The notes beneath the pieces are model-generated. The model ran no database searches. It saw only the letters and a list, made by a program, of their open reading frames with translations, and was not told where the DNA came from. Below are positions 40,744 through 46,221 of a DNA stretch of 62,000 nt, one piece after another. Source of the stretch: Branchiostoma floridae (taxonomy: Eukaryota > Chordata > Leptocardii > Amphioxiformes > Branchiostomatidae); the NCBI RefSeq assembly GCF_000003815.2, contig NC_049981.1:25929670-25991669 (forward strand). The letters are read 5' to 3'. Made by a program: the position numbers and the translations under genes. How positions within the stretch are numbered: position 1 is the first letter of the stretch; the number at the start of each line of letters is the position of its first letter.

Positions 40744-41789
40744 CTAGCACACACAGTGGAAATGGTACAATATAGAAAGCTCAACAAAATGCCTATTGTC
40801 AAAAACAGTGGGAGCCGAACCTCTGCTTTGAGAGTACATACAAACATAAAGATGGCCACTATCACTTCTGACTCTTGTACCCTTACACGTCAACAGGTGC
40901 TGCTAACACCCTGGGGAATTCCCCCATACCCCTCCCCGGGTGTCATATGTCTCCCGACCCCCGAGCTCACCTGGTATGCGTTCGGCAGGTTCACGATCTC
41001 CCCAGAGGCCGCGGTGTAGCCGACGATGCCCATCCCCCAAGGAAAGCGGCTCTCCTGATCAGCTGCCTGGCTCTCCGCCTCCTCTAGGGTGGAGTGAATG
41101 TTGACATCGAACAGCTTGCAGACGAGGTAGCGCTCGCCTGTTTCCTTGTTCCCCTTCACGAGGAAGAGTGAACATCGGTCGGCGTTGGTGAGGATGGAGA
41201 CGTTCTGTAGGATCTTGTGACAGAGCAGATTCACGTCCAAGTCGTTGGAGATGTCTCGGACCAGCTCAAGCATCATCTCCCGCTCGTCCAGCGCGCGGAG
41301 TTCCTGCCGCAGCTGCGAGGTCGACACACCCCCGCGCCGAGGCGTGGACACCGAGGACGTGGTGCTGGTAGTGGCCGTGGTGCCTGTTCGCGTGATCGTC
41401 TGCGGGTCTATGAACGAGGGGGTGCCGTCTACGGTGGTGAGGATGGGCCGGTACGAGCCGAAGAGTCCACGGGACTCGAGATCGGAGCTGGACACCCTCC
41501 GCACGGGGGTCTGTGCGCCGGAGCTTGGGGCAGAGGGCACGGACTCCCGTGTTGTCATGGCTGTTTGTGAAAGCGCCTGTGAGAAGAGCCACGCGTTCAC
41601 CATCTCACGGGTCGCTTTCCGGGTGAAGTAATCCATTGAGAAGTGGGGGTGCTCATCCAACCACCGTTCCATGGACTCGTACTCTCGCCGGGTCGCCTCA
41701 TCGACCTCGGCCGCCATGCTCACACCTCTCTTCCGCCGACGATATCCCGTTAGCCCCGTGCTGGCAGGACCCGCGATGCCCCGCCTCAT
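618..41789 (-). CDS. PDE5A-like: PDE5-like cGMP phosphodiesterase, 5' part (9 coding exons, 3' part outside window)
   Basis: Cyclic nucleotide phosphodiesterases of this class hydrolyse cGMP in the cytosol and are regulated by paired GAF domains. Joined exons: 40971-41789, 13864-13953, 13090-13170, 8429-8518 (or to 8572), 5118-5255, 3136-3209, 1413-1482, 1229-1276, 618-693. All have AG/GT borders and matching phases, giving 495 codons plus one base. Seen: a PDE5-type N-terminal helix region (FTRKATREMVNAW), an RRVS site, GAF-A from about residue 172 with CHKIL, ADRCSLFLV, GIVGY and NLPNAYQ, the NKX(n)FX3DE motif in exon 3, and GAF-B with LLQCQRCQVLLLDD, LNIPDAYKDERFD and RCILCMPIRN. PDE5 is preferred over PDE11 because of the N-terminus. 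Human PDE5A is 875 aa, so the catalytic HD-type domain must lie left of position 1. Intron 1 is 27,017 bp. The first ATG (41789) is used; an in-frame ATG at 41717 has a better Kozak context. Confidence 0.9.
1229..1276 (-). CDS. PDE5A-like: PDE5-like exon 8: GAF-B NIPDAY motif
   Basis: A 48-bp microexon-like exon, phase 0 to 0, encoding TLNIPDAYKDERFDPS. This is the conserved NIPDAY--(D/E)RFD block of PDE GAF domains. Borders are TTTTGCAG and GTAAGT. Confidence 0.87.
1413..1482 (-). CDS. PDE5A-like: PDE5-like exon 7: GAF-B
   Basis: 70 bp: one base completes the split serine codon, then 23 codons ending ITSHVALTGE, phase 0 out. The end matches the (A/H)-VA-TG- strand that precedes NI-DAY in PDE GAF-B domains. 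The acceptor follows a TTTTTTTTCAG tract and the donor is GTATGTG. Confidence 0.8.
1839..1938. other. Assembly gap (100 N)
   Basis: Run of exactly 100 N, the usual placeholder for a gap of unknown size, inside a PDE intron. Reading frames across it are meaningless. Confidence 0.99.
2172..2276. repeat. 21-bp minisatellite, 5 copies
   Basis: Five nearly identical head-to-tail units starting AAGCAACTCACTG and ending GGACTAC, followed by a degenerate partial unit. It lies in the PDE intron. The unit length is a multiple of three, so it leaves long open frames (NSLWTTS repeats) that are not genes. Confidence 0.93.
3136..3209 (-). CDS. PDE5A-like: PDE5-like exon 6: GAF-B loop segment
   Basis: 74 bp, phase 0 in and phase 2 out. 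It starts VFECAASDFED and ends FLNRESS (last serine codon split). The weakly conserved acidic VFE...segment sits in this position in PDE11/PDE5. The assignment rests on position, good TTTTCTCAG and GTGAGT borders, and phase fit with exon 7. Confidence 0.78.
3210..5117. other. PDE intron 5, no gene seen
   Basis: Intron between exons 5 and 6. A stretch near 4580-4770 is richer in GC and open on both strands but has no recognisable domain and no splice context. A TTTACTTTATTAATTTCACC tract near 4118 may be the end of an old retroelement, but this is unsupported. Confidence 0.5.
5118..5255 (-). CDS. PDE5A-like: PDE5-like exon 5: start of GAF-B
   Basis: 46 codons, phase 0 to 0: VLLELSRLILAEQSSL and then LLQCQRCQVLLLDDTSK. 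The pattern LLE---LI-EEQ-SL, followed by C-RC-VLLL-D, matches the start of GAF-B in PDE5/PDE11. Acceptor TGCAG, donor GTATGAG. Confidence 0.9.
6350..6664. mobile_element. MITE family C (TIR around GGCCTAGG / GTGTTTCC)
   Basis: The left end reads AGGCCTAGG, an A-rich tract, then TGTTGTGTTTCCTGTTTC; the right end is its inverted complement (GAAACAGGAAACACAACA...CCTAGGCC). Related inverted pairs occur at 25464-25825, 26555-26905 and 42646-42815. There is no coding capacity, so this is a non-autonomous DNA element. A fragment of family B (ACTGTAAATACAG, 6450-6530) sits inside it. Confidence 0.75.
6667..6849. mobile_element. MITE family D (Harbinger-like), adjoining family C copy
   Basis: The left end GGCCATATCAATCTGATTTC is matched by an inverted right end GAAATTGTTGTGGCC. 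The same termini bound the element at 39291-40145, which has TTA target duplications. Here the flanks are TTA and TTG. The interior is AT-rich and non-coding. Confidence 0.6.
8429..8572 (-). CDS. PDE5A-like: PDE5-like exon 4: end of GAF-A, with tandemly duplicated acceptor
   Basis: The conserved exon is 8429-8518 (30 codons, IFESYMAFCGVRLHNASLYE through RRNQ), matching the AFCGI-LHNAQLYE end of GAF-A and the linker helix of PDE5. An identical 54-bp copy lies directly upstream in the transcript (8526-8579 against 8472-8525) and includes its own TTTCAG acceptor. Use of the distal acceptor (8572) would add 18 in-frame residues that repeat IFESYMAFCG; use of the proximal one gives the canonical protein. 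Both readings are open and both end at the same GTATCT donor. Confidence 0.87.
8472..8579. repeat. Perfect 54-bp tandem duplication spanning a splice acceptor
   Basis: Positions 8472-8525 and 8526-8579 are identical. On the minus strand each unit carries TTTTCAG and the first 15 codons of PDE exon 4. Complete identity implies a very recent event, a polymorphism, or an assembly artefact. Confidence 0.95.
8781..8996. mobile_element. MITE family A, copy 1 (ATAAAGGTGAA ends)
   Basis: A palindromic element: the left end CTAGTTTATCCGCGAGGTAA pairs with the right GGTTACCCCGCAGATAAAGG...TTAG. The internal half-sites (GATATCAAGTTGACAGATGATGG type) are also inverted around the centre. Two further copies are at 29831-30054 and 40391-40625. 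No ORF. Confidence 0.8.
9001..10517. other. PDE intron 3, no gene seen; poly-C tract
   Basis: A run of 13 C starts at 9720. Open frames on both strands between 9578 and 10350 are unlike any domain I know and show no splice or promoter context; several TACGTGC repeats near 9810-9840 suggest old repeat DNA. Confidence 0.45.
10518..10966. mobile_element. hAT-type MITE with perfect 8-bp target duplication
   Basis: The element spans 10526-10958 (433 bp). Its ends are TAGGGCTGGGTACCGGTAC and the inverted GTACCGATACCCAGCCCTA. It is flanked by GTTTTAAC at 10518-10525 and again at 10959-10966. An 8-bp target duplication with such termini is typical of the hAT superfamily. The interior has (C)AGGTCC-rich subrepeats and no transposase. 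Confidence 0.93.
10967..13089. other. PDE intron 3 (3' part of span), no gene seen
   Basis: Single-copy-looking AT-rich intron DNA. No coding, RNA or repeat feature could be supported. Confidence 0.5.
13090..13170 (-). CDS. PDE5A-like: PDE5-like exon 3: GAF-A NKFDE motif
   Basis: 27 codons, phase 0 to 0. It begins VIGVAQVVNK and ends AFNEHDEK, so it holds a complete NKX(n)FX3DE signature, the hallmark of cyclic-nucleotide-binding PDE GAF domains. Borders are TTTCAG and GTACTT. Confidence 0.92.
13864..13953 (-). CDS. PDE5A-like: PDE5-like exon 2: GAF-A core
   Basis: Phase 0 to phase 0, 30 codons, starting DTRFNKGIDLHTGYKT and ending LRDKDGE before a GTAAG donor. It continues the NLPNAYQ of exon 1 exactly as in vertebrate PDE5/PDE11 (AYQ/ED-RFN-----TGYKT). 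The acceptor ends in CTCTAG. Confidence 0.9.
13954..16980. other. PDE intron 1, proximal to exon 2; no gene seen
   Basis: About 3 kb of AT-rich intron with no recognisable exon or repeat family; ORFs are short and unlike known domains. Confidence 0.5.
16995..17740. repeat. Higher-order tandem repeat carrying paired octamer motifs
   Basis: Five monomers each contain ATGCAAAT, exactly nine bases, then ATTTGCAT, starting at 17225, 17343, 17471, 17588 and 17716. The start-to-start distances alternate 118, 128, 117, 128, so the true unit is a dimer of about 245 bp. Spacers alternate too: TAG-type (1st, 3rd, 5th) and GAG-type (2nd, 4th). A lone ATGCAAAT is at 16995. ATGCAAAT is the classical POU/Oct octamer, but this may be only the structure of a repeat. 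Confidence 0.9.
17790..18185 (+). mobile_element. Dispersed repeat (non-autonomous), end with (CA)n tail
   Basis: The segment GACCTTCGTTTTCCTGACCC (18029 on), then CCCACCTACCAAATATCAAC and TTATGCTGTTGACACACAGA, recurs in diverged form at 52593-52720 and ends in a CA-rich tail followed by AACCTTAGCCATTCTGGCAAAGG. The shared block and tail suggest one interspersed family, which may include the octamer array to its left. No coding region. Confidence 0.65.
19223..19570. mobile_element. Diverged copy of the pogo/mariner-like MITE, interrupted by a gap
   Basis: CAGCGACCTCTTCACAATG, GACCACCTGGCCAACGTGAC and, after the gap, CCAGTTTGCGTCAGATTTTG match the interior of the element at 39362-39846 in the same order. 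The TIRs are not recognisable, so this is an older or truncated copy. Confidence 0.75.
19393..19492. other. Assembly gap (100 N)
   Basis: Placeholder run inside the diverged MITE copy. Confidence 0.99.
20425..20625. repeat. Degenerate minisatellite, about three units
   Basis: The block GGCTCTTCAGCACTGGGGAC occurs near 20429, 20505 and 20598 with substitutions, each followed by AG and similar flanking words (CATTTGATG, TATTTGAAG, CATGTGATG). Units are about 72-93 bp. Non-coding. Confidence 0.6.
20630..20986. mobile_element. MITE family B, copy 1 (TACTGTAAATG ends)
   Basis: The left end TACTGTAAATGTATTTAAGT and the right end, read inverted, TACTATAAATGCAGAAATGT define a 357-bp element. The internal GTGAAAACCGCGAACATAAA block matches the copy at 29025-29215. 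No transposase is encoded; the open frames across it are by chance. Confidence 0.75.
20990..23085. other. PDE intron 1, no gene seen; one family D arm
   Basis: The only recognisable element is a single Harbinger-like arm at 21940-21967 (GAACCAAGAAATTAAATTGG, then TATGGCC). The rest shows nothing I can support. Confidence 0.5.
23086..23213. other. Assembly gap (128 N)
   Basis: N run of non-default length, probably a size-estimated gap. Confidence 0.99.
23457..23511. repeat. (GT)n microsatellite
   Basis: About 55 bp of GT repeats with one CGCG interruption near 23492. Confidence 0.97.
23862..25248. other. PDE intron 1, no gene seen
   Basis: AT-rich intron DNA. A short repeated word, TTGTCAAGATTCAT, occurs near 24992 and 25076. 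No gene or RNA. Confidence 0.45.
25249..25348. other. Assembly gap (100 N)
   Basis: Placeholder run of 100 N. Confidence 0.99.
25464..25825. mobile_element. MITE family C, diverged copy
   Basis: The left end GGGCCTTAGGAAAAAATATTC and TGTTTCTGG pairs with the right end CTGGAAACAAATTTTCTAGG, CCTTA in inverted orientation. The subterminal AATCCCTATCCTACC also matches the 6350 copy. Confidence 0.65.
26555..26905. mobile_element. MITE family C, diverged copy or two half elements
   Basis: GTTCTGTTTCTGGTTGC at the left and GAATTAGAAACACAACATTA, GTGTTCCCAGGCCTTA at the right resemble the two inverted ends of this family. The interior is not clearly related, so the pairing is tentative. Confidence 0.45.
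27226..27840. repeat. 29-bp minisatellite, about 20 units
   Basis: Head-to-tail units of the form GATATGCTATCCCATAAGGC then CATGGTGCT (29 bp). Several positions hold a shortened unit in which GATATGCCATGGTGCT directly precedes the next full unit. The right third is more degenerate. Because 29 is not a multiple of three, the frame rotates and gives long repetitive ORFs (DSISAPW, AYQHHG) that are not genes. Scattered degenerate relatives (GCTATCCCATGATACTGACA) lie at 29440-29600. Confidence 0.95.
27841..28900. other. PDE intron 1, no gene seen
   Basis: Low-complexity AT-rich DNA; homopolymer T/A tracts near 28725 and 28795. Short ORFs only. Confidence 0.5.
28918..28990. repeat. Short dispersed repeat shared with 38166-38210
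   Basis: GTGGCAACACTGGGATTTCC then AACAAAGTTATCCTGGATCT at this site corresponds to GTGGCAGCACTGCGATTTCC then AATAAAGTTATCATGTATCT at 38168. Both follow a T-rich tract. Too short to classify. Confidence 0.6.
29025..29215. mobile_element. MITE family B, copy 2
   Basis: 191 bp. The left end ACTGTAAATGCAGAAACGTTC and the right end GAACTTAAATGCATTTACAGT are inverted; the second layer of inverted words (TTCGCGGTTTTCGCGGTG versus CGCGAACTTAAAAACCAC) marks it as a palindromic MITE of the 20630 family. Confidence 0.82.
29831..30054. mobile_element. MITE family A, copy 2
   Basis: The ends GTAACGCTAGTTTACCTTTA and TAAAGGTGAACTAACGTTAC are inverted with few mismatches. Internal words GATATCAAGTTGACAGATGA and TCCATCGACTTGATATCCC are also inverted. 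Best preserved of the three copies. Confidence 0.87.
30055..34140. other. PDE intron 1, no gene seen
   Basis: About 4 kb without a convincing exon, RNA or repeat. A Harbinger-like right arm (CAAATTAGCATGGCCTTA) is at 31013-31030. ORFs of up to 100 codons here lack domains and splice context. Confidence 0.5.
34141..38710. other. PDE intron 1, no gene seen
   Basis: About 4.5 kb of AT-rich intron. Only the short repeat at 38166-38210 (see 28918) and a family D-like arm near 37060 (AAGGCCATTCCAGTTTATTT) were noticed. Confidence 0.5.
38711..38882. other. Assembly gap (172 N)
   Basis: N run of non-default length. Confidence 0.99.
39291..40145. mobile_element. MITE family D, Harbinger-like, host of a nested element
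   Basis: The ends GGCCACACCAATTTAATGTT and, inverted, GGCCACACCAATTTAATTTC run on through TTGGTTCACGGATT on both sides, about 40 bp of TIR. TTA flanks both ends (39288-39290, 40146-40148), the 3-bp target duplication typical of PIF/Harbinger elements. Without the insertion at 39362-39846 the element is about 370 bp. No transposase. Confidence 0.87.
39362..39846. mobile_element. Pogo/Tc1-mariner-like MITE, 485 bp, nested
   Basis: The ends CAGTCAAACCTGCCCGAG and, inverted, CAGTCAAACCTGTCCAAG, are flanked by TA on both sides, the Tc1/mariner superfamily target. Subterminal GCGACCACCT words are repeated inside. There is no transposase. It interrupts the Harbinger-like element, so it is the younger of the two. 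Confidence 0.9.
40391..40625. mobile_element. MITE family A, copy 3
   Basis: The left GTCTAACACTAGTTCACCTT and the right AAAGGTGAACTCGAGTTAC are inverted; internal AGGGATATCATGCCGACGGA and GTCAACTTGATATCCCTGAA show the family palindrome. Confidence 0.82.
40660..40739. repeat. (CA)n microsatellite, 80 bp
   Basis: Nearly pure CA/AC repeat about 230 bp downstream of the PDE exon 1 donor, in intron 1. Confidence 0.98.
40971..41789 (-). CDS. PDE5A-like: PDE5-like exon 1: N-terminus and start of GAF-A
   Basis: This 819-bp exon encodes 273 residues and ends in phase 0 at AYQ followed by a GTGAGC donor. Residues 40-70 hold WLDEHPHF and FTRKATREMVNAW, the conserved PDE5 N-terminal block. RRVS near residue 100 aligns with the PKG/PKA site of vertebrate PDE5 (RKIS, Ser102 in human), and is followed by the conserved RPI and TPSFI blocks. 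A Ser/Thr/Gly-rich linker (about 130-160) precedes GAF-A, which begins at MLELVRDISNDLD. The exon is markedly CpG- and GC-rich compared with the surrounding intron, as expected for a promoter-proximal exon. Confidence 0.92.
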
Positions 41790-42060
41790 CACTTGGTAAT
41801 TTATTATTTCTCTGTCTCAGGCGCGAACTATTCCACAGCCAGCGATAGGGGGGCGCAGGTAAAGAAAATCGACCGCTTTTTCTCCCGCGCGGCAGAATAA
41901 AATCTCGCCACCTGTTACAGCCGCGCGTTATCCGATACCTTGCTCTTAATTCTGGGTCAGCCAAGTGTGCCAAACCACGTCGAACCTGCGACCGGCTGTA
42001 AATACGGTTGTCTCTTTTCAGCTGAGATGTCCTACTTAGAATGTGTGCTCGGCAACCAAG
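41790..42060 (-). promoter_or_regulatory. Probable promoter/5'UTR region of the PDE5-like gene
   Basis: GC- and CpG-rich DNA directly upstream of the first ATG (for example GCGCGGCAG, GCCGCGCG words near 41880-41930), in contrast with the AT-rich intron. No clear TATA box at a usual distance is seen. The assignment rests on position and base composition. Confidence 0.5.
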
Positions 42061-42645
42061 GTAATATGCACATAAAGTGACGACTATGTATAACGTTGGT
42101 CAAAGTCCGCCGTCGATTATCACCACCTGCAAGACGTAACGCAGCTTTGCTATGAATCATTAAAAACAACTATGACCTTTACACGTAATGACGACACCAT
42201 ATGACAACGCAAAACATGGTTATGGAAATGAAGTGCGATGTACCGTGGAACTTGGAAGGCTTTCACAGCGAACGGGAAGCATTTAGAGCAACACAAAGCT
42301 TTCTAATAATCCTTCCGCCTGACTTTCTAAGGACCGATTCTAACTCTAAAGCTAATTATTCGCCAAGCAGGATAATTACGTCCTTCACCCTGCTTTTTAG
42401 TGTGGGTACCTTTTGGCGCGTAATTCGAAAGCCACAGGGCTAAACAAGCAATGTACCTCCATCACACCTGATGTTGGGAATTTGATTCATAACTTTCAAA
42501 TATCGGATTCATGTCATTTGACAATTCTTGTTGCCTCCGGACACATTCTTCACGGCAGGGCGTTGTCACTCTCCAGTCGGAGGAACCCCTCCCTTGACCC
42601 GCACAAGTGCATTATGCGAGCGCAAAGGTGAACAAGTTGGTGTGG

Positions 42646-42815
42646 GCTAGAAGAAAATATGCTGTGTTTCCGGTTGCCAGACCGACCCTAGCAAAATCCT
42701 GACGAACCTAGGCCCATTTCTATATAAACGTACATAAAAGAGAGAGAACCCCTACCTGCCGGCTTTTTTTTTTCAGGACCGTGCTAGGAAACACAGCATT
42801 ACTGTTCCAAGGCCT
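42646..42815. mobile_element. MITE family C, short copy
   Basis: 170 bp. The left CTAGAAGAAAATATGCTGTG and TTTCC pairs with the right GGAAACACAGCATTACTGTT, CCAAGGCC. The subterminal ACCGACCCTAGCAAAATCC and ACCCCTACCTGCC match the 6350 copy. Confidence 0.75.
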
Positions 42816-43618
42816 GAGATAACGTACTTGGCCCTGCACTGCTCTTAAGGGCAAAGGGCGCCCTCTCGATGGAACAGCGTGAATAGCAGTTTCTAGGGGA
42901 TCAAGTTTATCGCAGAAGCACGCGCCAGGACGCCAGTTACACTTGATGAGACTCTCCCACAGTTCAAAGACTTCCTACGGGCGTCGGACGCAATGAGCAT
43001 ATAAAGTAGGTCGTAAAAGTGTGGTCACAAAGTATAGGCGTATTCCCCTTGTCTTGTGTGACTACGTAATGCAGCTGTAGAGAAAGCAACAATCTACTAG
43101 ACCATGAGCTCAAGATATATAATACGTTTACTATCAACCGTCAGAACTTTAACCTACCACTCAAATAACTTCGGTTACAATAAGACAAACAGACCGAAAA
43201 CATTTCCGGAGACTGACAATAAAGTTTTGGTCTGTTGCCCATCCCAACGGCCTCAGCTGTTTTGTGGAAAGACATAAGGCCTAAGTAACGTTATGACTGT
43301 TATCACCAGACGCAATCCTGCTCAACAATTCAGGTGGGATATTGAACACGCACACCTGTAAGCCGCTTGGGTACAAGGACGATGCTATGGGGCATCGTAG
43401 TGCTGTGGGGAGACGGTGCATATAGTGAAAGCTTTTAAGTCTTACAACGGCTTTGATCTCAACGCCTTTAGCACTATAGCGCTGTGATTTGCACCTGAGC
43501 TTTTTATCAGCTTATAGGCATCCGTGCGTCAGATAACGGGCCAGTTGGGAGCACCGGTGATGCTTGGCTGCGTGGACCGCCTCAACAACTGAACTGAACA
43601 GTTGGAGACATACATACA

Positions 43619-43870
43619 ACATGTGTGTGTGTGTGTGTACGTGTGTGCCACGATGTGTGTGTGTGTGCGTGTGTGCCACGGTGTGTGTGTGTGTTTGTGC
43701 GCATGTACGCGCGCGCGTTTGACAACATGCGCGCGTTTCTGTAGGAAAGACGCGTACGACAGTGACTGAGTGAGCGTGGATATGCGGACGCGCCTGGACG
43801 TGTATTGCAGGAATAAGGGTGTGTTCGTGTTCGTGTGTGCGCGTGTGCATGTGCCTGCGTGTGTGACTGT
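43619..43870. repeat. GT/GC alternating low-complexity tract
   Basis: Long blocks of GT repeats with CACG interruptions and a GCGCGCGCG core near 43710. Nearly continuous purine-pyrimidine alternation. It leaves chance ORFs full of His-Thr. Confidence 0.9.
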
Positions 43871-44089
43871 ATGAGTGAGCGCGACTATGTGCGAGCGCGT
43901 GTTTCAGCCAACTAAAAGCGGCCCATGCGGACCAAAAACGAATGTCAATTCATAGCTAGGACCTGTACCATTGAATAAATCTTTAGGAGTTGATTCTACA
44001 CGAGTATGCAGCTAAGATCTGTGAGGAAACGAGCCGATGAAAATGAGTGACAAATGTGTCCTACATGTCTGCTAATCTCATAGGATCCT

Positions 44090-44150
44090 AGGAGTGAAGC
44101 CGGCCTAAGGAGTGTGTAGCGAAACACTCTCCTAGGCCGTCATCACTCCT
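44090..44150. repeat. Long imperfect hairpin
   Basis: The arm AGGAGTGAAGCCGGCCTAAG... (44090-44115) pairs with ...TAGGCCGTCATCACTCCT (44124-44150) around an 8-base loop. Weaker pairing may extend outward (CTAATCTCATAGGATC against GTAGGATC...GGAGATTA). Probably the centre of a MITE. Confidence 0.7.
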
Positions 44151-44954
44151 ATGCCAGCTTTTAATAATATCTTACGCTACCGTAGGATCTGCTTGGAGAT
44201 TACATGTCAAGTAACGTCATCACTGACATCGGTGATGGTCTCGAAGTTCGACGAAGTTCAATCTCAATGAAAGACACCTCAGTCAGCACTCCATATATGG
44301 TGACCTTCCCACGACTTTGGATATTCGTTCTAGTCATTTCTAATCCAGACATGTCCCCATGATTGTACATGTATAACAAGAATACACTTGTACCCCGCAC
44401 GCTATCAGGATAGGGAAATCAGGATCAAAGTTGAAGCTTGGCAAGAAATTTTGATGTCAAACACACTGAGAGCATTAATACACGGGTAACTCGCGGTCTT
44501 CGAAGCAGGTCCAAAGCAAAATGTCAAAGGTGCGAGAGCTATTTTCTTCCACGCTCTTATTGAGTCCCATAGAAATGGCAACATCTCTTCGCTGGCACTT
44601 CCGAGCACTTTGAAGTTACCTCTCGATGCCTCTTTGGAATTGAGTCGTGTACGCAAGAGGCCTGCCGCACGCAAAGTTCCCGCTTTGAAGTTCTACCAGC
44701 ACGCAAACACGGCAGAAATAAAGTTAACACTCTGGACAGTGGGCAGAAATACATTTCCTATTCATCAAATATAGCGAGTTCGTGATTAAAACTGACGTTA
44801 ACATTCGTTATGGTCAGGAAAAAAGAAGGGAAGATCAGGATAGACAACTGCACTTTTCGGTGCGGTTGCTTGAAAAGTCGAACGTTTTAACGTATATTAT
44901 AACGACAAGCGTATTAATTACTTGCCAGTTCATGCGATACTAGTGTTGGCTTGC

Positions 44955-45411
44955 GGACCGCGTGGCGCAGTGGCAGCATATTCGGGTGGCGGGTTCGAAT
45001 CCGACTGCCGTGTCACCGTTCTTGTGCCCTTGGGAAAGGCACTTAACACGACTTTCCTCACTTAACTCAGGTGTAAATGAGTATCTAGCTGCGGGTAGGG
45101 GCCTTGGCGGGGCTTTGTGGCCGAGACAGGCCCCTAAAAAGCCCCGCCATGGCACACGAGTCGGGGGGTAGGAGGAACCCCTTACATCCTTGGTCGGAAG
45201 TCCTCCTAGGAGACGGGTACTCCGAACAACAAAGCTGCATCTGCTGAAGCCGTCTCACACGTGTCATACAGTTCTGTCCCTAGTGCTCCAGTAGACGAGA
45301 GGGTGGAGAAGGAATTGCACACCCCTCCTTCACCATAAAAAGTCATGTGCAGGTCAGGCAAACAGGTAAATGCCCGTCTGCCTGCTCATTTGTCGAACCG
45401 ACAGGAGAACC
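44955..45411 (+). mobile_element. tRNA-derived SINE, copy with complete head
   Basis: The head has a pol III A box (TGGCGCAGTGG, 44963-44973) and a perfect B box (GGTTCGAATCC, 44992-45002), followed by a body starting CTTGTGCCCTTGGGAAAGGC. The same body is at 49931-50352. Total length is about 455 bp. It is not a tRNA gene: there is no matching acceptor stem after the B box. Confidence 0.88.
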
Positions 45412-46215
45412 ATAAGTGTTGGCTATATCTAGACGACTTGTATTTGGTTTTTGTTGTGTTGTGGAAGAGGGAAAATCCCACATTTTTTACAATTCATGCG
45501 TTTTGTGATTTTAAAAGGAAACAGGCTTTCTATTCGTCTCTAAATGTGGGGAAGTTTGTGTTGGTTGCGTTGACGTCTTTGAGTGTTTCTTCGCGTTAGA
45601 AATAAAATGTGTTTCGTTTTCCACCGCTTTGTACGTTAACACATTCTTTCTCACACTCGTAATCTCTTTTATCGCCCTCTCTCTACTTCTGTGGAGTATT
45701 TCTGACCGTGCATGTAGAAAGTCGAAAGTCATGGAGTCTAATACTCGAAGTGTACTCACCCACATTACATTCCGTATCGTTACATTGACCCCTTTAGATG
45801 GCCTTGACGAGCAATGTTGTGATCTTTTATTGTTAGCACCTGCTGAACTAATTGCGTTTACCAAATCACTCTTGGTGCTATAGGCGTGTCCGTCTGCACT
45901 GCAATTTCTGAGTGTTCTACCAGAGAGCGCTCACTGTATGTAAAGTCTGCTAACTCTGTCTTGCTATAGCTACTAAGCTAGCCTTATAAAGCTTTACTTT
46001 CAGCGGTAACGATGTTGGTTAAATCGAAGCCCTGTCACAGTGATCGTCCACTAGCTTTGCTCACAACCATTCCACACCTATGGTAAGGAGACCGTAGTCG
46101 GGTACGTGCGACAAAGGCTTTAGGCACAGCTCCCTGCATTCCTTACCTATAGCAAGTAGACGAAGAATTAAACTGTTCTCCAACTAGAAAAATTGGACTC
46201 ACCGCAATTTTCGAC
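45412..46215. other. Intergenic, no gene seen
   Basis: Nothing supportable apart from overlapping short ORFs on both strands without domains. Confidence 0.5.
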
Positions 46216-46221
46216 TGACTC

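Noticed and set aside
40558-41019. Plus-strand ORF of 153 codons and Cys-Val-rich minus ORFs
   Set aside because: They read through the CA/GT microsatellite and the antisense of PDE exon 1.
41217-41631. Several long plus-strand ORFs opposite PDE exon 1
   Set aside because: Antisense shadows of a GC-rich coding exon; they have no splice signals or domains.
44963-45002. tRNA gene
   Set aside because: A and B boxes are present, but there is no closing acceptor stem, and the sequence continues into a body repeated at 49931; it is a SINE head.
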